A stretch of DNA of 64,000 nucleotides from an uncultured cyanobacterium (GTDB lineage: Bacteria > Cyanobacteriota > Cyanobacteriia > PCC-6307 > Cyanobiaceae): NCBI GenBank assembly GCA_903823115.1, contig CAIJRN010000042.1, positions 1 through 64,000 of the forward strand, given 5' to 3'. Below are positions 17,402-27,345 of this stretch, piece after piece (position 1 is the stretch's first letter; every line of letters starts with the position of its first letter). The notes under the pieces were generated by a model. That model searched no databases, was not told the DNA's origin, and saw only the letters and a program-made list of their open reading frames with translations. A program made the position numbers and the translations under genes.

Positions 17402-20161
17402 GTGACCCACACCCTGGTCATCGTCGAGAGCCCCACCAAGGCCAAAACCATCCGGGGCTTCCTGCCGAAGGACTTCCGTGTCGAGGCCTCGATGGGCCAC
17501 GTGCGAGATCTGCCCAACAACGCCAGTGAGATCCCGGCGGCCCACAAGGGCGAGAAATGGGCCAATCTCGGCGTCAACACCGCCAACGACTTCGAGCCCC
17601 TCTACGTGGTGCCGAAGGACAAGAAAAAGATCGTCAAGGAGCTCAAGGAGGCTCTCAAGGGCGCCGATCGGCTGCTGCTGGCCACGGACGAAGACCGCGA
17701 AGGCGAGAGCATCAGCTGGCATCTGCTGCAGTTGCTGGCCCCCAAGGTGCCCGTCAAGCGGATGGTCTTTCACGAGATCACCAAGGAGGCGATCGGTCGG
17801 GCCCTTGATGCCACCCGGGAGCTGGACATGGAGCTGGTCCATGCCCAGGAGACCCGCCGCATCCTTGACCGGCTGGTCGGCTACACCCTCTCCCCCCTGC
17901 TCTGGAAAAAGGTGGCCTGGGGCCTCTCCGCCGGCCGGGTCCAGTCGGTGGCGGTGCGTCTGCTGGTGCAGCGGGAGCGGGCACGTCGGGCCTTCCGCAG
18001 CGGTAGTTACTGGGATCTCAAGGCAAAACTGGCGCAGCAGGGGGCAGGCTTCGAGGCGAAGCTCACCCACCTCAGGGGCGAGCGCATCGCCGGCGGCTCC
18101 GACTTCGACGAGAACACCGGCGGCCTCAAGGCCGGCAGCAAGGTGAAGCTGCTGAGTGAGGCCGAGGCCCGCCAGCTGCAGCAGGCCGTCGAGAGCGGCC
18201 CCTGGCGGGTGGCCTCGGTGGAGGAGAAGCCCACGGTGCGCAAGCCCGTGCCGCCCTTCACCACCAGCACCCTGCAGCAGGAGTCCAACCGCAAGCTGCG
18301 GCTTTCGGCCCGGGAGACGATGCGCACCGCCCAGGGGCTGTACGAAAAGGGCTTCATCACCTACATGCGCACCGATTCGGTGCACCTCTCCGACCAGGCG
18401 ATCCAGGCCTCGCGCGCCTGCGTGAGCGAGCGCTACGGCAAGGAGTACCTCAGCCCGGCACCGCGGCAGTTCTCCACCAAGGCCCGCAATGCCCAGGAGG
18501 CCCACGAGGCGATCCGCCCCGCCGGCGAGAGCTTCCGCACCCCCAATGAAACGGGCCTCGATGGCCGCGATCTGGCGCTCTATGAGCTGATCTGGAAGCG
18601 CACCGTGGCCAGCCAGATGGCCGATGCCAGGCTGACGATGCTGGCGGTGGATCTGGAGGCTGCAGCCGCCTCCGCCACGGGGCCGGCGATCTTCCGGGCC
18701 AGTGGCAAGCGCATCGATTTCGCCGGCTTCTTCCGCGCCTATGTCGAGGGCAGTGACGACCCTGACGCCGCTCTCGAGGGGCAGGAGGTGCTGCTGCCGG
18801 CGCTGAAGGTGGGAGATGCTCCGGCCTGCAAGGCCGTCGAGGCCCTCGGCCACCAGACCCAGCCCCCTGCTCGCTACAGCGAGGCGGCCCTGGTCAAGAC
18901 CCTGGAGAAGGAGGGCATCGGCCGGCCGTCCACCTACGCCAGCATCATCGGCACGATCGTCGATCGCGGTTACGCCACGCTGGCGAGCAACGCCCTGATC
19001 CCCAGCTTCACCGCCTTCGCGGTCACGGCCCTGCTGGAGGAGCACTTCCCCGATCTGGTCGACACGAGCTTCACGGCCCGGATGGAGTCCACCCTCGATG
19101 AGATCTCCACCGGCAAGGTGTCCTGGCTGCCCTATCTGGAGGGGTTCTACAAGGGCGAAAATGGCCTGGAAACCCAGGTGCAGCAGCGCGAAGGCGACAT
19201 CGACCCCGGGGCCTCCCGCACGGTGGAGCTGGAGGGCCTTCCCTGTGTGGTGCGCATCGGCCGTTTCGGCGCCTACCTCGAGACCAAGCGGGTCAGTGAG
19301 GATGGCGCTGAGGAGCTGCTCAAGGCCACCCTGCCGGCCGAGATCACTCCCGGGGATCTCGACGCCGAAAAGGCGGAGCTGATCCTCAGGCAGAAGGCCG
19401 ATGGGCCGGAGGCCCTCGGCACGGATCCGGAAACCGGCGACGAGATCTATCTGCTGTTCGGCCAGTACGGGCCCTACCTGCAGCGCGGCCAGGTGAGCGA
19501 AGACAACCCCAAGCCCAAGCGCGCTTCGTTGCCCAAGGGGGTCAAGCCGGAGGAGCTGGGCCTGGAGGATGCCCTGGGTCTGCTGCGGTTGCCCCGCCAT
19601 CTCGGCGAGCATGCGGATGGGGGCAAGGTGCAGGCGGGGCTGGGGCGCTTCGGGCCCTACGTGGTGCACGACAAGGGCAAGGGGGAGAAGGATTACCGCT
19701 CTCTCAAGGCCGAGGACGACGTGCTGCTGATCAGCCTGGAGCGGGCGATGGAGCTGCTGGCGATGCCCAAGAAGGGCCGAGGCGGTCGCACCGCCCTCAA
19801 GGATCTGGGCACCCCCGCCGGCGCCACTGAGGCGATCCAGCTGTTCGATGGCCCCTATGGGCTCTACGTCAAGCAGGGCAAGCTCAACGCCTCCCTGCCG
19901 GAAGGCACCACTGCCGAGACGATCACCCTGGAGCAGGCCGTGGAGCTGCTGGCCGCCAAGGCAGCCACCGGCAAGTCCAAGGGCAAGACCACGACAGCAG
20001 GCAGCACCCGAGGCGGCGCCAAGACCCCCCGTGCGGCCAAGACCACGACGACCAGGGCGGCGACGACCAAGCCTGCGGCGGCTCCCAAGCCCCCTGCCAC
20101 GACCAAGACCGGCCGCCTGCGTGCCAGTGCCGTGCGGGTGATCAAGCCGGCGGGAAGTTGA
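17402..20161 (+). CDS. topA: DNA topoisomerase I (type IA)
   Basis: Relaxes negative supercoils. The 919-residue product from GTG 17402 starts with the Toprim motif [12 protein letters not shown], followed by the metal-binding [11 protein letters not shown] and the catalytic tyrosine in [11 protein letters not shown] (about Tyr321). Beyond the type IA core, C-terminal repeats with [14 protein letters not shown] and FGPYVVH appear. These are the topoisomerase C-terminal domains without cysteine zinc ribbons that are usual in cyanobacteria, followed by a Lys/Thr/Ala-rich basic tail. It overlaps the next lipoprotein gene by four bases (TTGA). Confidence 0.97.
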   Translation: MTHTLVIVESPTKAKTIRGFLPKDFRVEASMGHVRDLPNNASEIPAAHKGEKWANLGVNTANDFEPLYVVPKDKKKIVKELKEALKGADRLLLATDEDREGESISWHLLQLLAPKVPVKRMVFHEITKEAIGRALDATRELDMELVHAQETRRILDRLVGYTLSPLLWKKVAWGLSAGRVQSVAVRLLVQRERARRAFRSGSYWDLKAKLAQQGAGFEAKLTHLRGERIAGGSDFDENTGGLKAGSKVKLLSEAEARQLQQAVESGPWRVASVEEKPTVRKPVPPFTTSTLQQESNRKLRLSARETMRTAQGLYEKGFITYMRTDSVHLSDQAIQASRACVSERYGKEYLSPAPRQFSTKARNAQEAHEAIRPAGESFRTPNETGLDGRDLALYELIWKRTVASQMADARLTMLAVDLEAAAASATGPAIFRASGKRIDFAGFFRAYVEGSDDPDAALEGQEVLLPALKVGDAPACKAVEALGHQTQPPARYSEAALVKTLEKEGIGRPSTYASIIGTIVDRGYATLASNALIPSFTAFAVTALLEEHFPDLVDTSFTARMESTLDEISTGKVSWLPYLEGFYKGENGLETQVQQREGDIDPGASRTVELEGLPCVVRIGRFGAYLETKRVSEDGAEELLKATLPAEITPGDLDAEKAELILRQKADGPEALGTDPETGDEIYLLFGQYGPYLQRGQVSEDNPKPKRASLPKGVKPEELGLEDALGLLRLPRHLGEHADGGKVQAGLGRFGPYVVHDKGKGEKDYRSLKAEDDVLLISLERAMELLAMPKKGRGGRTALKDLGTPAGATEAIQLFDGPYGLYVKQGKLNASLPEGTTAETITLEQAVELLAAKAATGKSKGKTTTAGSTRGGAKTPRAAKTTTTRAATTKPAAAPKPPATTKTGRLRASAVRVIKPAGS

Positions 20162-20769
20162 GCCTGCTCGTGCCCGTTGCCCTGCGTTGCGGCGCTCTGG
20201 TGGCTGTCCTGCTGCCCCTGGCGCTGGCTGGCTGCAGTGGCACCCGCCTCGGGGATACCCTCTCCCGCAGTTTTTCCGGGGCCCCCGCCACCCCAGCGGC
20301 TGGTCCGGTTGTCTCCAGGGCAGGTGCAGGGGTGGGTGGCCCGACGACGGCTGGCCCCAGCGGCTCGGCGATCCCGACCTCCGCAGCCAACGCTGGCAAG
20401 ACCTCTGCCGGCGGCTCAAGCCCAACTCTCGCCGCCGGCAAGACCTCAGCCGATGCCAAGACACTGCCGGAGGGCAAGGCCCGATCCACAACCTCGACAA
20501 CGGTGCCCCAAGCCTCCGGAGCGGCCAGCGCCCCGGCGCTCCCGGTGCCGAGCCGGCCTGCTCCCTATCGGGTGACGATCCTGTTGCCCCAGGCCGATGC
20601 CTCGGCGCCGGCCGAGGTCGTCACCCAGGCCCTGCGGGCGGCGGGAGTGCCCTTTGAGGTGGAGACCATCGAGCGCATCGGGTCCGGATCTTCCCTGCCC
20701 GGTGCGGGGACAGCCGTCCCCTCAACCCAGGCCACTCCTTCGGTCCGGCCGGCCCCGGCCCCCCGCTGA
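20158..20769 (+). CDS. Lipoprotein, Ala/Ser/Thr/Pro-rich
   Basis: The 203-residue product from TTG 20158 has a lipoprotein signal with lipobox LALAGC (Cys26). The next 110 residues are low-complexity Ala/Gly/Ser/Thr/Pro and look like an envelope spacer. A compact segment near 140-175 ([16 protein letters not shown]) suggests a small folded domain. No family is recognised. The TTG start and four-base overlap with topA imply translational coupling, and the following DUF2232 gene starts one base after its stop. Confidence 0.65.
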   Translation: MSLLVPVALRCGALVAVLLPLALAGCSGTRLGDTLSRSFSGAPATPAAGPVVSRAGAGVGGPTTAGPSGSAIPTSAANAGKTSAGGSSPTLAAGKTSADAKTLPEGKARSTTSTTVPQASGAASAPALPVPSRPAPYRVTILLPQADASAPAEVVTQALRAAGVPFEVETIERIGSGSSLPGAGTAVPSTQATPSVRPAPAPR

Positions 20770-20770
20770 G

Positions 20771-21430
20771 ATGGAGCGTCGCCCCCAGAGTCGCCAGCTC
20801 AGTGCGCGCCAGGCGCGCCAGCTGATGGACAGCGCCTATCTGGCTGCCGCCACGGCCCTGCTCTGGTTGGCGCTCTACTACCTACCGGTGGGCAGTCCCC
20901 TGTTCCAGCTGGCCCTGCCCCTGCCCCTGGCCCTGCTGCAGCTGCGCCATGGCTGGCGCTGTGCCCTGGAAGGGGTGGCGGTCACCGCCCTGTTGCTGCT
21001 CGCCCTGATGGGTCCGATCCGGGGGCCGCTGGTGCTGTTCCCCTATGGCTTCCTCGCTCTCTGGCTCGGCTGGGGCTGGCGCCGCCGCCTCAGCTGGTGG
21101 ATCACCCTGCCGGTGGGGGGGCTGATCGGCGCCGTCGGTTTCCTGGTGCGGGTGGCGGTGCTGTCGGTGATGGTGGGCGAGAACCTCTGGGTTGTGATCA
21201 CCGCCGCCGCCGCCGGTCTGCTGGAGCGTCTCTGGGGGCTGTTCGGCCTGGGGCCTGGCTTTGATCTGCTGCAGGTGCAACTGGCGGCCCTGGCCCTGGT
21301 GCTGATCCAGAACCTGTTGGTCGTTCTCTGCCTCCACGCCGTGGCCTACTGGATCTTTCCGCGTCTGCAATCGCCGATCAGCGAGCCACCGCCTGCCCTG
21401 CGATCGCTGGTGGCGCTCGATCCGCTTTGA
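20771..21430 (+). CDS. DUF2232-family membrane protein
   Basis: An integral membrane protein of 219 residues with about six to seven hydrophobic segments, consistent with the DUF2232 family found across cyanobacteria and Firmicutes. The function is unknown; an S-component-like or membrane-assembly role has been suggested for relatives. It starts at ATG 20771, one base after the lipoprotein stop, and its TGA overlaps the next gene's TTG by four bases, so these genes form a tight operon with topA. Confidence 0.7.
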   Translation: MERRPQSRQLSARQARQLMDSAYLAAATALLWLALYYLPVGSPLFQLALPLPLALLQLRHGWRCALEGVAVTALLLLALMGPIRGPLVLFPYGFLALWLGWGWRRRLSWWITLPVGGLIGAVGFLVRVAVLSVMVGENLWVVITAAAAGLLERLWGLFGLGPGFDLLQVQLAALALVLIQNLLVVLCLHAVAYWIFPRLQSPISEPPPALRSLVALDPL

Positions 21431-22641
21431 GCTCGCTGCGCCAACTCACTGGCGCAGCGGCTGCCGCCGAGCGTTGGTGCCGCCCCTGGCGGGTCAACCC
21501 AGGTGCCAGTGAAATTCTGTTGCTGCTTGCCGCCACCGAGACGGCTGCCGTGGCGGGGATCTCCGCTGCCGGGTCCACCCCGGCCTCGCGCCTGCAGACG
21601 GCGGCGGCCGATGCCGAATTGCTGGTGCAGGGTCCGGCCGGAAGGCGGCCCCACAGCTTGCCGCCGCTGCCGGCGGGGGTCTCCCCCGCCCTGATCAGCC
21701 AGGTGGTGGTGGCCGAACTGGGATTGGTGCCTCTGGTGGTGGATCTGGGCTGTGCCGTCGCTCCAGCGGTGGCCCATCTGCGGCTGGCCGGTCAGCGGAG
21801 CCCGGCGAACTGCCTCAGCACTGGCGCCGCCATGGCACCGCAACGGGTTGAGGGCCTGCTGCGGCAGGGGCGGCTCTGGGGGGAGCGGTTGGCACGGGCT
21901 GGTCGGCCGCTGCTGATCGCCGAATGTGTGCCGGGGGGCACCAGCTCCGCCCAGGCGCTGCTGAGCGGGCTGGGTCTGGAGGTGGCTGGACTGGTCAGCG
22001 GCAGCATGCCCGCTCCGGTTCATGGGCTCAAAGCCGAATTGGTGCGCCGGGGCCTGGCGGCGGCGGGCCTGGTTTCCGGCTCGGAACCAACCGGCGAGAG
22101 GCCCGATCCCCGCCGCGTGGTGGCGGCCCTGGGTGATCCGATGCAACCTCTGGCGGCGGCCCTGGTCGTGGCCGCCGCCAGAGCCGGTCTGCCGCTGTTG
22201 CTGGCCGGCGGCAGCCAGATGGCGGCGGTGCTGGCCCTGGCCCTGGCCCTGGCGCCGCCGCAGCAGCGCCCGGCCATCGCCGCCCAGGTGGCTCTGGGGA
22301 CCACCGCCTGGGTGGCCGATGAACCCAGCAGTGATCTGGTCGAGCTGTTGGCGCGCATCGGCGCCCACTGGGATGTGCAGCCCCTGGCTTTTGCCGCCGA
22401 TCTGCACTTCGGCCCGAGCTGCCATCCGGCCCTGCGCGACTACGAACGCGGGTTCGTCAAGGAGGGCGTCGGAGCCGGTGGATTGGCCCTGCTGTGGCAA
22501 CTGGCGGGCCGCTCGCCGGCGGCTCTGGAGCTGGCCTGCGACCGGGCCTGCCGCAGCCTGCTGGCTGGGACACCAAGCGCGGCGGTTCAACCTCCAGGCG
22601 AGGACCACTTCGGCGCCCTGTCCATTCCCGGCAAGGCCTGA
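21427..22641 (+). CDS. CobT-like nicotinate-nucleotide phosphoribosyltransferase family protein
   Basis: The 404-residue product has the layout of the archaeal/cyanobacterial CobT branch (TIGR00303): an N-terminal region, a beta-alpha core with LIAECVPGGTSSAQALLSGLG, the loop MPAPVHGLKAELV and a late GHxVTGGxE-like region in FADLHFGPSC. Canonical CobT links 5,6-dimethylbenzimidazole to nicotinate mononucleotide for the lower ligand of B12. Cyanobacteria generally make pseudocobalamin, so the substrate here may differ. It starts at TTG 21427, overlapping the DUF2232 gene by four bases. Confidence 0.75.
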   Translation: MSSLRQLTGAAAAAERWCRPWRVNPGASEILLLLAATETAAVAGISAAGSTPASRLQTAAADAELLVQGPAGRRPHSLPPLPAGVSPALISQVVVAELGLVPLVVDLGCAVAPAVAHLRLAGQRSPANCLSTGAAMAPQRVEGLLRQGRLWGERLARAGRPLLIAECVPGGTSSAQALLSGLGLEVAGLVSGSMPAPVHGLKAELVRRGLAAAGLVSGSEPTGERPDPRRVVAALGDPMQPLAAALVVAAARAGLPLLLAGGSQMAAVLALALALAPPQQRPAIAAQVALGTTAWVADEPSSDLVELLARIGAHWDVQPLAFAADLHFGPSCHPALRDYERGFVKEGVGAGGLALLWQLAGRSPAALELACDRACRSLLAGTPSAAVQPPGEDHFGALSIPGKA

Positions 22642-22795
22642 GCCGTTCGTGTCCCCCCCTGGCGGACCCATGCCCCAACGGCCCAGCCCGATCCCAGGCC
22701 CTCTTCAGCCGACGTGCCCAGTTCGGGCCGGCCCTGAACGGAGGCGGGCCAGGTTCCGCTGGGCGCAGGACGCTGTCAGCGCCTACGGTCGAGCG

Positions 22796-23872
22796 ATGGC
22801 CGCTCCCGATCGCCTCGCTACCTCCCAGCCGTTCTCGCCCCAGGCCTGGTCGGCGACCACACCGGGTCGAGGTCTGGGCCGGCGCCAGTTGCTGCGGCTG
22901 GGGGCGATCGGCGGTCTGGGCCTGTTGGCGGGCTGCCGGGGCCAGGGGCCCCAGCTGCTGGCCTCCCGCGGGGATCTGCCTGCAGCCTGGAGTGCCCGAC
23001 TGCCGCGGCCGTGGCAGCTGAAACTGCTCGATGATTCGGCCGCGGTGCTCGCGGCTCGCGCCCAGTCCTCCATGGTGCAGCTGGGGGATGGCTGGGCCAC
23101 GGCGATGCCCCGCAGCACCTTTGGCCCGATCGGCACCCCGGAGCTCTTGGCCCGGTTGGGGCCTGAGGCGGGGCCCGTCAGTCGGCTGTTCGCCCCCGAG
23201 GGGGCCCCGATTCTGGCCTTCCCCTGGTCGTGCAATCCCTGGGTGCTGCTGCTGCGTGATCGCCCCGATCTGCAGCGTCGCCTGGGCGAGGGCTGGGACC
23301 TGCTGCTCGATGCCAGTCTCAGGGGAAAGCTGGTGTTGCCTTCCAGCCCCCGGGTCGCCATCGCCCTGATGGATGGGGATCCGCAGCGTCTGCGCCGCCT
23401 GCGCCAGAACGTCCTCGCCCAGGACGACTGTCATGGCCTCAACCTGCTGCTCAGCGGTGCGGCGGAGGCCCTGGTGTTGCCCCGTCAGCGGGTCGTGCCT
23501 CTGCTGCGCCGGGATCCAAGGCTCAGTGTGATCCTGCCGGAGCAGGGCGCTCCCCTCGGTTGGAGTCTGGTGTTGAAGCCCGTCGCCGCCTCCACCGCCA
23601 CCCCGGCAACCGCCCCCACCCTTGCGCCGCTGGAGTGGCTGGCGGCCGTACTGGAGCCGCCGCTGTTGCCCCTGCTGCTGGCCTCGGGCTGGGTGCCGCC
23701 GTTGCCACGGGCGGTGCTGAAGCGGGCCGTGGCCTCCTTCCCCGTGGCTCAGGCCAGCCTGTTGTTGCCACCGGCGGCGGTGCTGGCGCGCTGCAACGAT
23801 CTGCCACCCCTGAGCGCGGCCGAATCGGCCGAGCTTCAGGCCCTCTGGGATGCCGCCACGCCTGCCAGCTAG
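22796..23872 (+). CDS. Tat-exported extracellular solute-binding lipoprotein
   Basis: The 358-residue product begins with a twin-arginine motif (GRRQLLRLG, Arg29-Arg30) that runs into a lipobox GLLAGC (Cys47), so it is exported folded and lipid-anchored. The mature part has the two-lobe periplasmic binding-protein pattern resembling spermidine/putrescine (PotD-like) or Fe-type proteins, with FPWSCNPWVLLLR and LLDASLRGKLVLPSS. No permease or ATPase is adjacent. It converges on the aldo/keto reductase gene, 12 bases away. Confidence 0.75.
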   Translation: MAAPDRLATSQPFSPQAWSATTPGRGLGRRQLLRLGAIGGLGLLAGCRGQGPQLLASRGDLPAAWSARLPRPWQLKLLDDSAAVLAARAQSSMVQLGDGWATAMPRSTFGPIGTPELLARLGPEAGPVSRLFAPEGAPILAFPWSCNPWVLLLRDRPDLQRRLGEGWDLLLDASLRGKLVLPSSPRVAIALMDGDPQRLRRLRQNVLAQDDCHGLNLLLSGAAEALVLPRQRVVPLLRRDPRLSVILPEQGAPLGWSLVLKPVAASTATPATAPTLAPLEWLAAVLEPPLLPLLLASGWVPPLPRAVLKRAVASFPVAQASLLLPPAAVLARCNDLPPLSAAESAELQALWDAATPAS

Positions 23873-23884
23873 GGGCGCCCAGGC

Positions 23885-25027
23885 TCAGCCCCACAGTCGC
23901 CGCCTCGGTGGGGCGGCCAGTCGCTGGTGGGTCTCGGCCAGCAGCTCAGGAATCGGCAGCCCCAGGGGGCAACGGGGCAAGCAGTCGCCGCAGCGGTTGC
24001 AGGCACTGGCATCGTGTTGCTCCCACCAGTGGCCGGCGCGGCCGATCAAGGCATAGCGCTCGCTGGCGAAGCTCTCCATGCCATGGCCGAGGGCCAGGTT
24101 GCGCAGTCGCAGCAGCGCCGGGATCGGTACGGCGCTCGGGCAGGGCAGACACTGGCGGCACTGGCCGCAGAGGCTCTCCCCCAACCTGTTGCGGCCCGCC
24201 CGCTCCAGCCGCTCCAGGGCCTGATGTTCGGATTCACTGAGGCGATGGTCGGCGCCGGCCAGCATCCTGGCCCAGGCGAGGTCGGAGGGTTGGGCGGCCC
24301 CGACGGTGAGGGTGCTGATGCCTTCGGCCAGCAGGAAGCGATAGGCCAGCTCAAGGGGCGCGAAGGGGGCACAGTCGGCCACCAGTTCGATCGGGGGGGC
24401 ATAGAGCCGCCCGCCCTTGTCGGCCGGGGAGATGGCCATCACGCCGATTCCATCGGCCAGGGCGGCCCGGGCCAATGGAATCCGTTCCTGATCGAACAGA
24501 TGCAGATGCAGGCTGCAGAAGGAAAAATGAGCCGAGGCCAGGGCCTTGGCAATCAGCGCTGTGGGGCCGTGGCTGGAGAAGCCCACCTGGCCCACCAGCC
24601 CTTCGCCCAGGGCCCAGGCCAGCAGCTCTTTCCCAGGTCCATGCAGGGCCCACTGCAGATGCTCGCTCAGGTTGAGGCCGTGCACGGCCAGGTTGTCGAG
24701 CCGTTCGATCCGAAGACGGCGCAGCAGGGCCGTCAGCTGGGACTTGCCTTCCGCCAGGGTGAGGCCCGGCAGCAGCTTGCTGGTGATCACCAGCCCACGG
24801 CGCTGCTGGGGATGGCGGGTCTCCAGGGCCTGAAGCGCCGCGCCGAGGAAGGACTCGGCGGGACCGTAGGCAGGGGCGGTTTCCAGATGGTTGATGCCCG
24901 CGGCCAGGGCGGCCATCAGCACGGCCTCCATCTGGGCGCTGCTGTCCACCGTGCGCATGGTGCCGAGGGTGAACAGGGAGACCGGCCGCCCAGAGCCGAA
25001 GGGCCGGCGGCTGGCTTCAGTCGTCAC
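23885..25027 (-). CDS. Aldo/keto reductase with C-terminal ferredoxin-type domain
   Basis: A cytoplasmic NAD(P)H-linked reductase of 380 residues. The N-terminal 250 residues form an AKR barrel (HLETAPAYGPAE with the catalytic Tyr; VITSKLLPG with Lys; LAVHGLNL with His). Two cysteine clusters follow: CGQCRQCLPCP near residue 285 and CNRCGDCLPRCP near 345, typical of 2[4Fe-4S]-like insertions in this subfamily. This suggests flavin- or ferredoxin-linked electron transfer rather than simple NADPH use. Its start overlaps the bifunctional-nuclease gene's end by 11 bases. Confidence 0.82.
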   Translation of the reverse strand: MTTEASRRPFGSGRPVSLFTLGTMRTVDSSAQMEAVLMAALAAGINHLETAPAYGPAESFLGAALQALETRHPQQRRGLVITSKLLPGLTLAEGKSQLTALLRRLRIERLDNLAVHGLNLSEHLQWALHGPGKELLAWALGEGLVGQVGFSSHGPTALIAKALASAHFSFCSLHLHLFDQERIPLARAALADGIGVMAISPADKGGRLYAPPIELVADCAPFAPLELAYRFLLAEGISTLTVGAAQPSDLAWARMLAGADHRLSESEHQALERLERAGRNRLGESLCGQCRQCLPCPSAVPIPALLRLRNLALGHGMESFASERYALIGRAGHWWEQHDASACNRCGDCLPRCPLGLPIPELLAETHQRLAAPPRRRLWG

Positions 25028-25667
25028 GGTTGGGTTCGCTGTCCCCCGGCGCGGCGTTGGGCGGCTCCTCGCTGGGGGGCATGGGCGGCTGCGGCGGCAA
25101 TTCGCCGGTTGGCCCCGCCTCTGGCTCGAACACCTGCAGGCTCTCTGGGCCTGCAGCCCCTTCCGGCTCCCCTGCCCCCCTGGAGCGATGGCGGATCAGT
25201 TCCGCTGGGCTGGTGCGTTCGAGGAAGCGACGGAAATCAGCCTTCTCCTCGGCGTCGGCTTCCGCATCCACGGGAATCGAGGCATCACCGACCACCTCTT
25301 CCAGCATCCAGATGCCGCTGTTGCAGCGCAGGGCCAGGGCGATGGCGTCGCTGGGTCGGGCATCGAGCTCCCGGGCCTCGCCGCCTGTTTTGACCAGTTT
25401 AAGGACCGCTCGGAAGGTGTTGTCCTCGATGGCGTGGATGATCACCCGTTCCAGTTTCAGATCGCCCGCTTCCAGAAGATCCACCATCAGATCGTGGCTG
25501 AGGGGGCGGATCGGTCGCCGCCCATTGAGGCCGGCCAGGATGTTCTGGGCCTGGGCCTGGTCGATCCATATCGGCACCTGGCGGCGGCCGGAGGGATCGC
25601 GCAGCAACACGATCGGGCTGCGGCTGGCCGCATCCAGGGCGATCCCCGCCACTTGCATTTCGACCAT
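25017..25667 (-). CDS. Bifunctional nuclease (BFN/DUF151) domain protein
   Basis: The 216-residue product from ATG 25667 carries a BFN domain (about 1-130: PIVLLRD, VPIWIDQAQAQNI, ARPSDAIALALR) that in plants has DNase/RNase-like activity and in bacteria is found in stress-related proteins. A Pro/Glu/Ala-rich acidic tail follows. The frame is open to 25706, but the conserved core begins at MVEMQVAGIAL. It is divergent from ribE, with 71 bases between starts, and overlaps the aldo/keto reductase by 11 bases. Confidence 0.8.
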   Translation of the reverse strand: MVEMQVAGIALDAASRSPIVLLRDPSGRRQVPIWIDQAQAQNILAGLNGRRPIRPLSHDLMVDLLEAGDLKLERVIIHAIEDNTFRAVLKLVKTGGEARELDARPSDAIALALRCNSGIWMLEEVVGDASIPVDAEADAEEKADFRRFLERTSPAELIRHRSRGAGEPEGAAGPESLQVFEPEAGPTGELPPQPPMPPSEEPPNAAPGDSEPNRDD

Positions 25668-25738
25668 GGTTCGGGTCCGCTCCTGGCTCTCGTCACACGC
25701 CGCCATTGGATTATGGCCAGAAGAATCGCAGCGAAGGC

Positions 25739-26422
25739 ATGTTCACCGGACTGGTGCAGGCGATCGGCTGGTTGGAGCGCTGCCAGGATGGGGTGAAGGT
25801 GCGACTGGACACTCCGGGCAGTCTCGGTTCCCTGGCCCTGGGTGACAGCGTGGCGGTCGATGGCATCTGCCTGACCGTCGCTGCGTTCCTGGGAGAGAGT
25901 GGAGCCGTGGCTGGTTTCCGGGCCGATGTCAGTGAGGAGACCCTGCGGCGCAGCCTGCTGGGGGTGCGAGCCCAGAGGGGGGAGCGCGTCAATCTCGAGC
26001 CTGCTCTGCGCCTCTCGGACCGGCTGGGGGGCCATCTGGTCAGTGGTCATGTCGATGGCGTCGGCACGGTGCGGGCCATCGAGCGGCAGAAGGCGTCCTG
26101 GCACCTGGAGCTGGTCTGGAACGATCCTGCCTATGGCCGCTATGTCTGCGAGAAGGCGTCGGTGGCCGTCGATGGTGTCAGCCTCACCGTGGCCGGTTGC
26201 TCCAGGGATGGAGCCAGGTTCTGGATCGCCGTGATTCCCCACACGTGGGGCAGCACCACGCTGCAGGACCGACGCCCCGGCGATGGCGTCAATCTTGAGG
26301 CTGATCTGCTGGCGAAATACACCGAGCGCCTGCTGGCAGCGGCCAGTCCAGGCGGCATCGATGTCGGCGCCGAGACACCGCTCACCAGCAACTGGCTGGC
26401 GGAGCAGGGTTGGGGCGGCTGA
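25739..26422 (+). CDS. ribE: Riboflavin synthase alpha subunit
   Basis: Dismutates two molecules of 6,7-dimethyl-8-ribityllumazine to riboflavin. The 227-residue product starts at MFTGLVQAIG (the invariant MFTGxx N-terminus), so ATG 25739 is chosen over the upstream open frame. Two lumazine-binding repeats are visible: the first to about residue 98 with SVAVDGICLTV and GGHLVSGHVDG, the second with KASVAVDGVSLTV and DLLAKYTERL. It ends just before a DUF308 protein on the same strand, 86 bases away. No FMN riboswitch is seen. Confidence 0.95.
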   Translation: MFTGLVQAIGWLERCQDGVKVRLDTPGSLGSLALGDSVAVDGICLTVAAFLGESGAVAGFRADVSEETLRRSLLGVRAQRGERVNLEPALRLSDRLGGHLVSGHVDGVGTVRAIERQKASWHLELVWNDPAYGRYVCEKASVAVDGVSLTVAGCSRDGARFWIAVIPHTWGSTTLQDRRPGDGVNLEADLLAKYTERLLAAASPGGIDVGAETPLTSNWLAEQGWGG

Positions 26423-26508
26423 AGCTGGCGGCTGGGTCGTTGCCAGCGCCACCAGCTCTTGTCAGGCTGCGATCGGGCCATCGATCCCACCCCCCGAACC
26501 CCGCTGCC

Positions 26509-27105
26509 ATGAACTCCCCAACTCCGTTGCAGCGCACCGAGGACTCCCTGCGCGGTCTGACCGTGGCCGAAGGCATCCTGATGGTGGTTCTGGGGCTGCT
26601 GGCCCTGATCTTTCCGCTGCTGGCTTCGGTCTGGGTGACGGCGGTGGTGGCGATCGCCTTCCTGGTCGGTGGACTGGTGGGCTGGATCAACACCCTGACC
26701 CGGGCAGCGAGGCTGCGGCGATGGGTCAGCTTCTGGCGTTTGGTCATAGCCAGCCTGTTCCTGGTGGCTGGGCTGTGGATGGTGCACCAGCTGGCCGCCG
26801 GTCCCATGACCGCCGCGATTCAGGTGGCAGGCCTGGCGCTGGCCCTGGGCGTGGTGTTCCTTCTGGAGGGACTGGTGGCCACGGTGGTGGCCCTCAGCCA
26901 TCGTCAGGTGCGCGGCTGGGGCTGGGGCCTGGCTAACGGCCTGGTCACCATGGGCCTTGGGCTGCTGATTCTGACGATCAAGCCGGTCAACCTGTTGTCC
27001 GTGCTCGGGCTGCTGGTTGGCATCAGCTTCATGTTCAGTGGCATCGACCTGCTCACCTTCAGTGCCAGTTTCCACAGCCAGCGGCACAGCGGCCGTAGCC
27101 AGTAG
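26509..27105 (+). CDS. DUF308/HdeD-like membrane protein
   Basis: A small integral membrane protein of 198 residues with about six transmembrane helices arranged as three repeats (LTVAEGILMVVLGLLALIFP; WRLVIASLFLVAGLW; ANGLVTMGLGLLIL), each beginning near a Gly-rich turn. This is the HdeD/DUF308 pattern. E. coli HdeD is linked to acid resistance, but the cyanobacterial role is unknown. ATG 26509 is taken as the start because the first helix begins shortly after. Confidence 0.75.
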   Translation: MNSPTPLQRTEDSLRGLTVAEGILMVVLGLLALIFPLLASVWVTAVVAIAFLVGGLVGWINTLTRAARLRRWVSFWRLVIASLFLVAGLWMVHQLAAGPMTAAIQVAGLALALGVVFLLEGLVATVVALSHRQVRGWGWGLANGLVTMGLGLLILTIKPVNLLSVLGLLVGISFMFSGIDLLTFSASFHSQRHSGRSQ

Positions 27106-27345
27106 TAACCGGAAGAAGCCAGCTACTGCAAGGGATCTCAGATCTGGAATGCCGCTTGGCAGTGGGCCAGGGCCTGGGCTGGCCCTGAGCCTGCAGATCA
27201 TCGCCTCATCGGCCACACACGCAGACAACCCCTCCAGCCAAAACGCTCAGGGTGAGTCCTGCCGAGATGCCAAGTGCCTGAATCTCGCCTTGCCCATCGA
27301 GGTCATGTCGCGTGGCCAGCAGCCTTGCCGCTGCTGGGCTGCAAC

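Noticed and set aside
17396-20500. Very long minus-strand open frame antisense to topA
   Set aside because: It is a shadow created by the high GC codon usage of topA; its product is low-complexity Gly/Leu/Gln/His and has no start signal or family.
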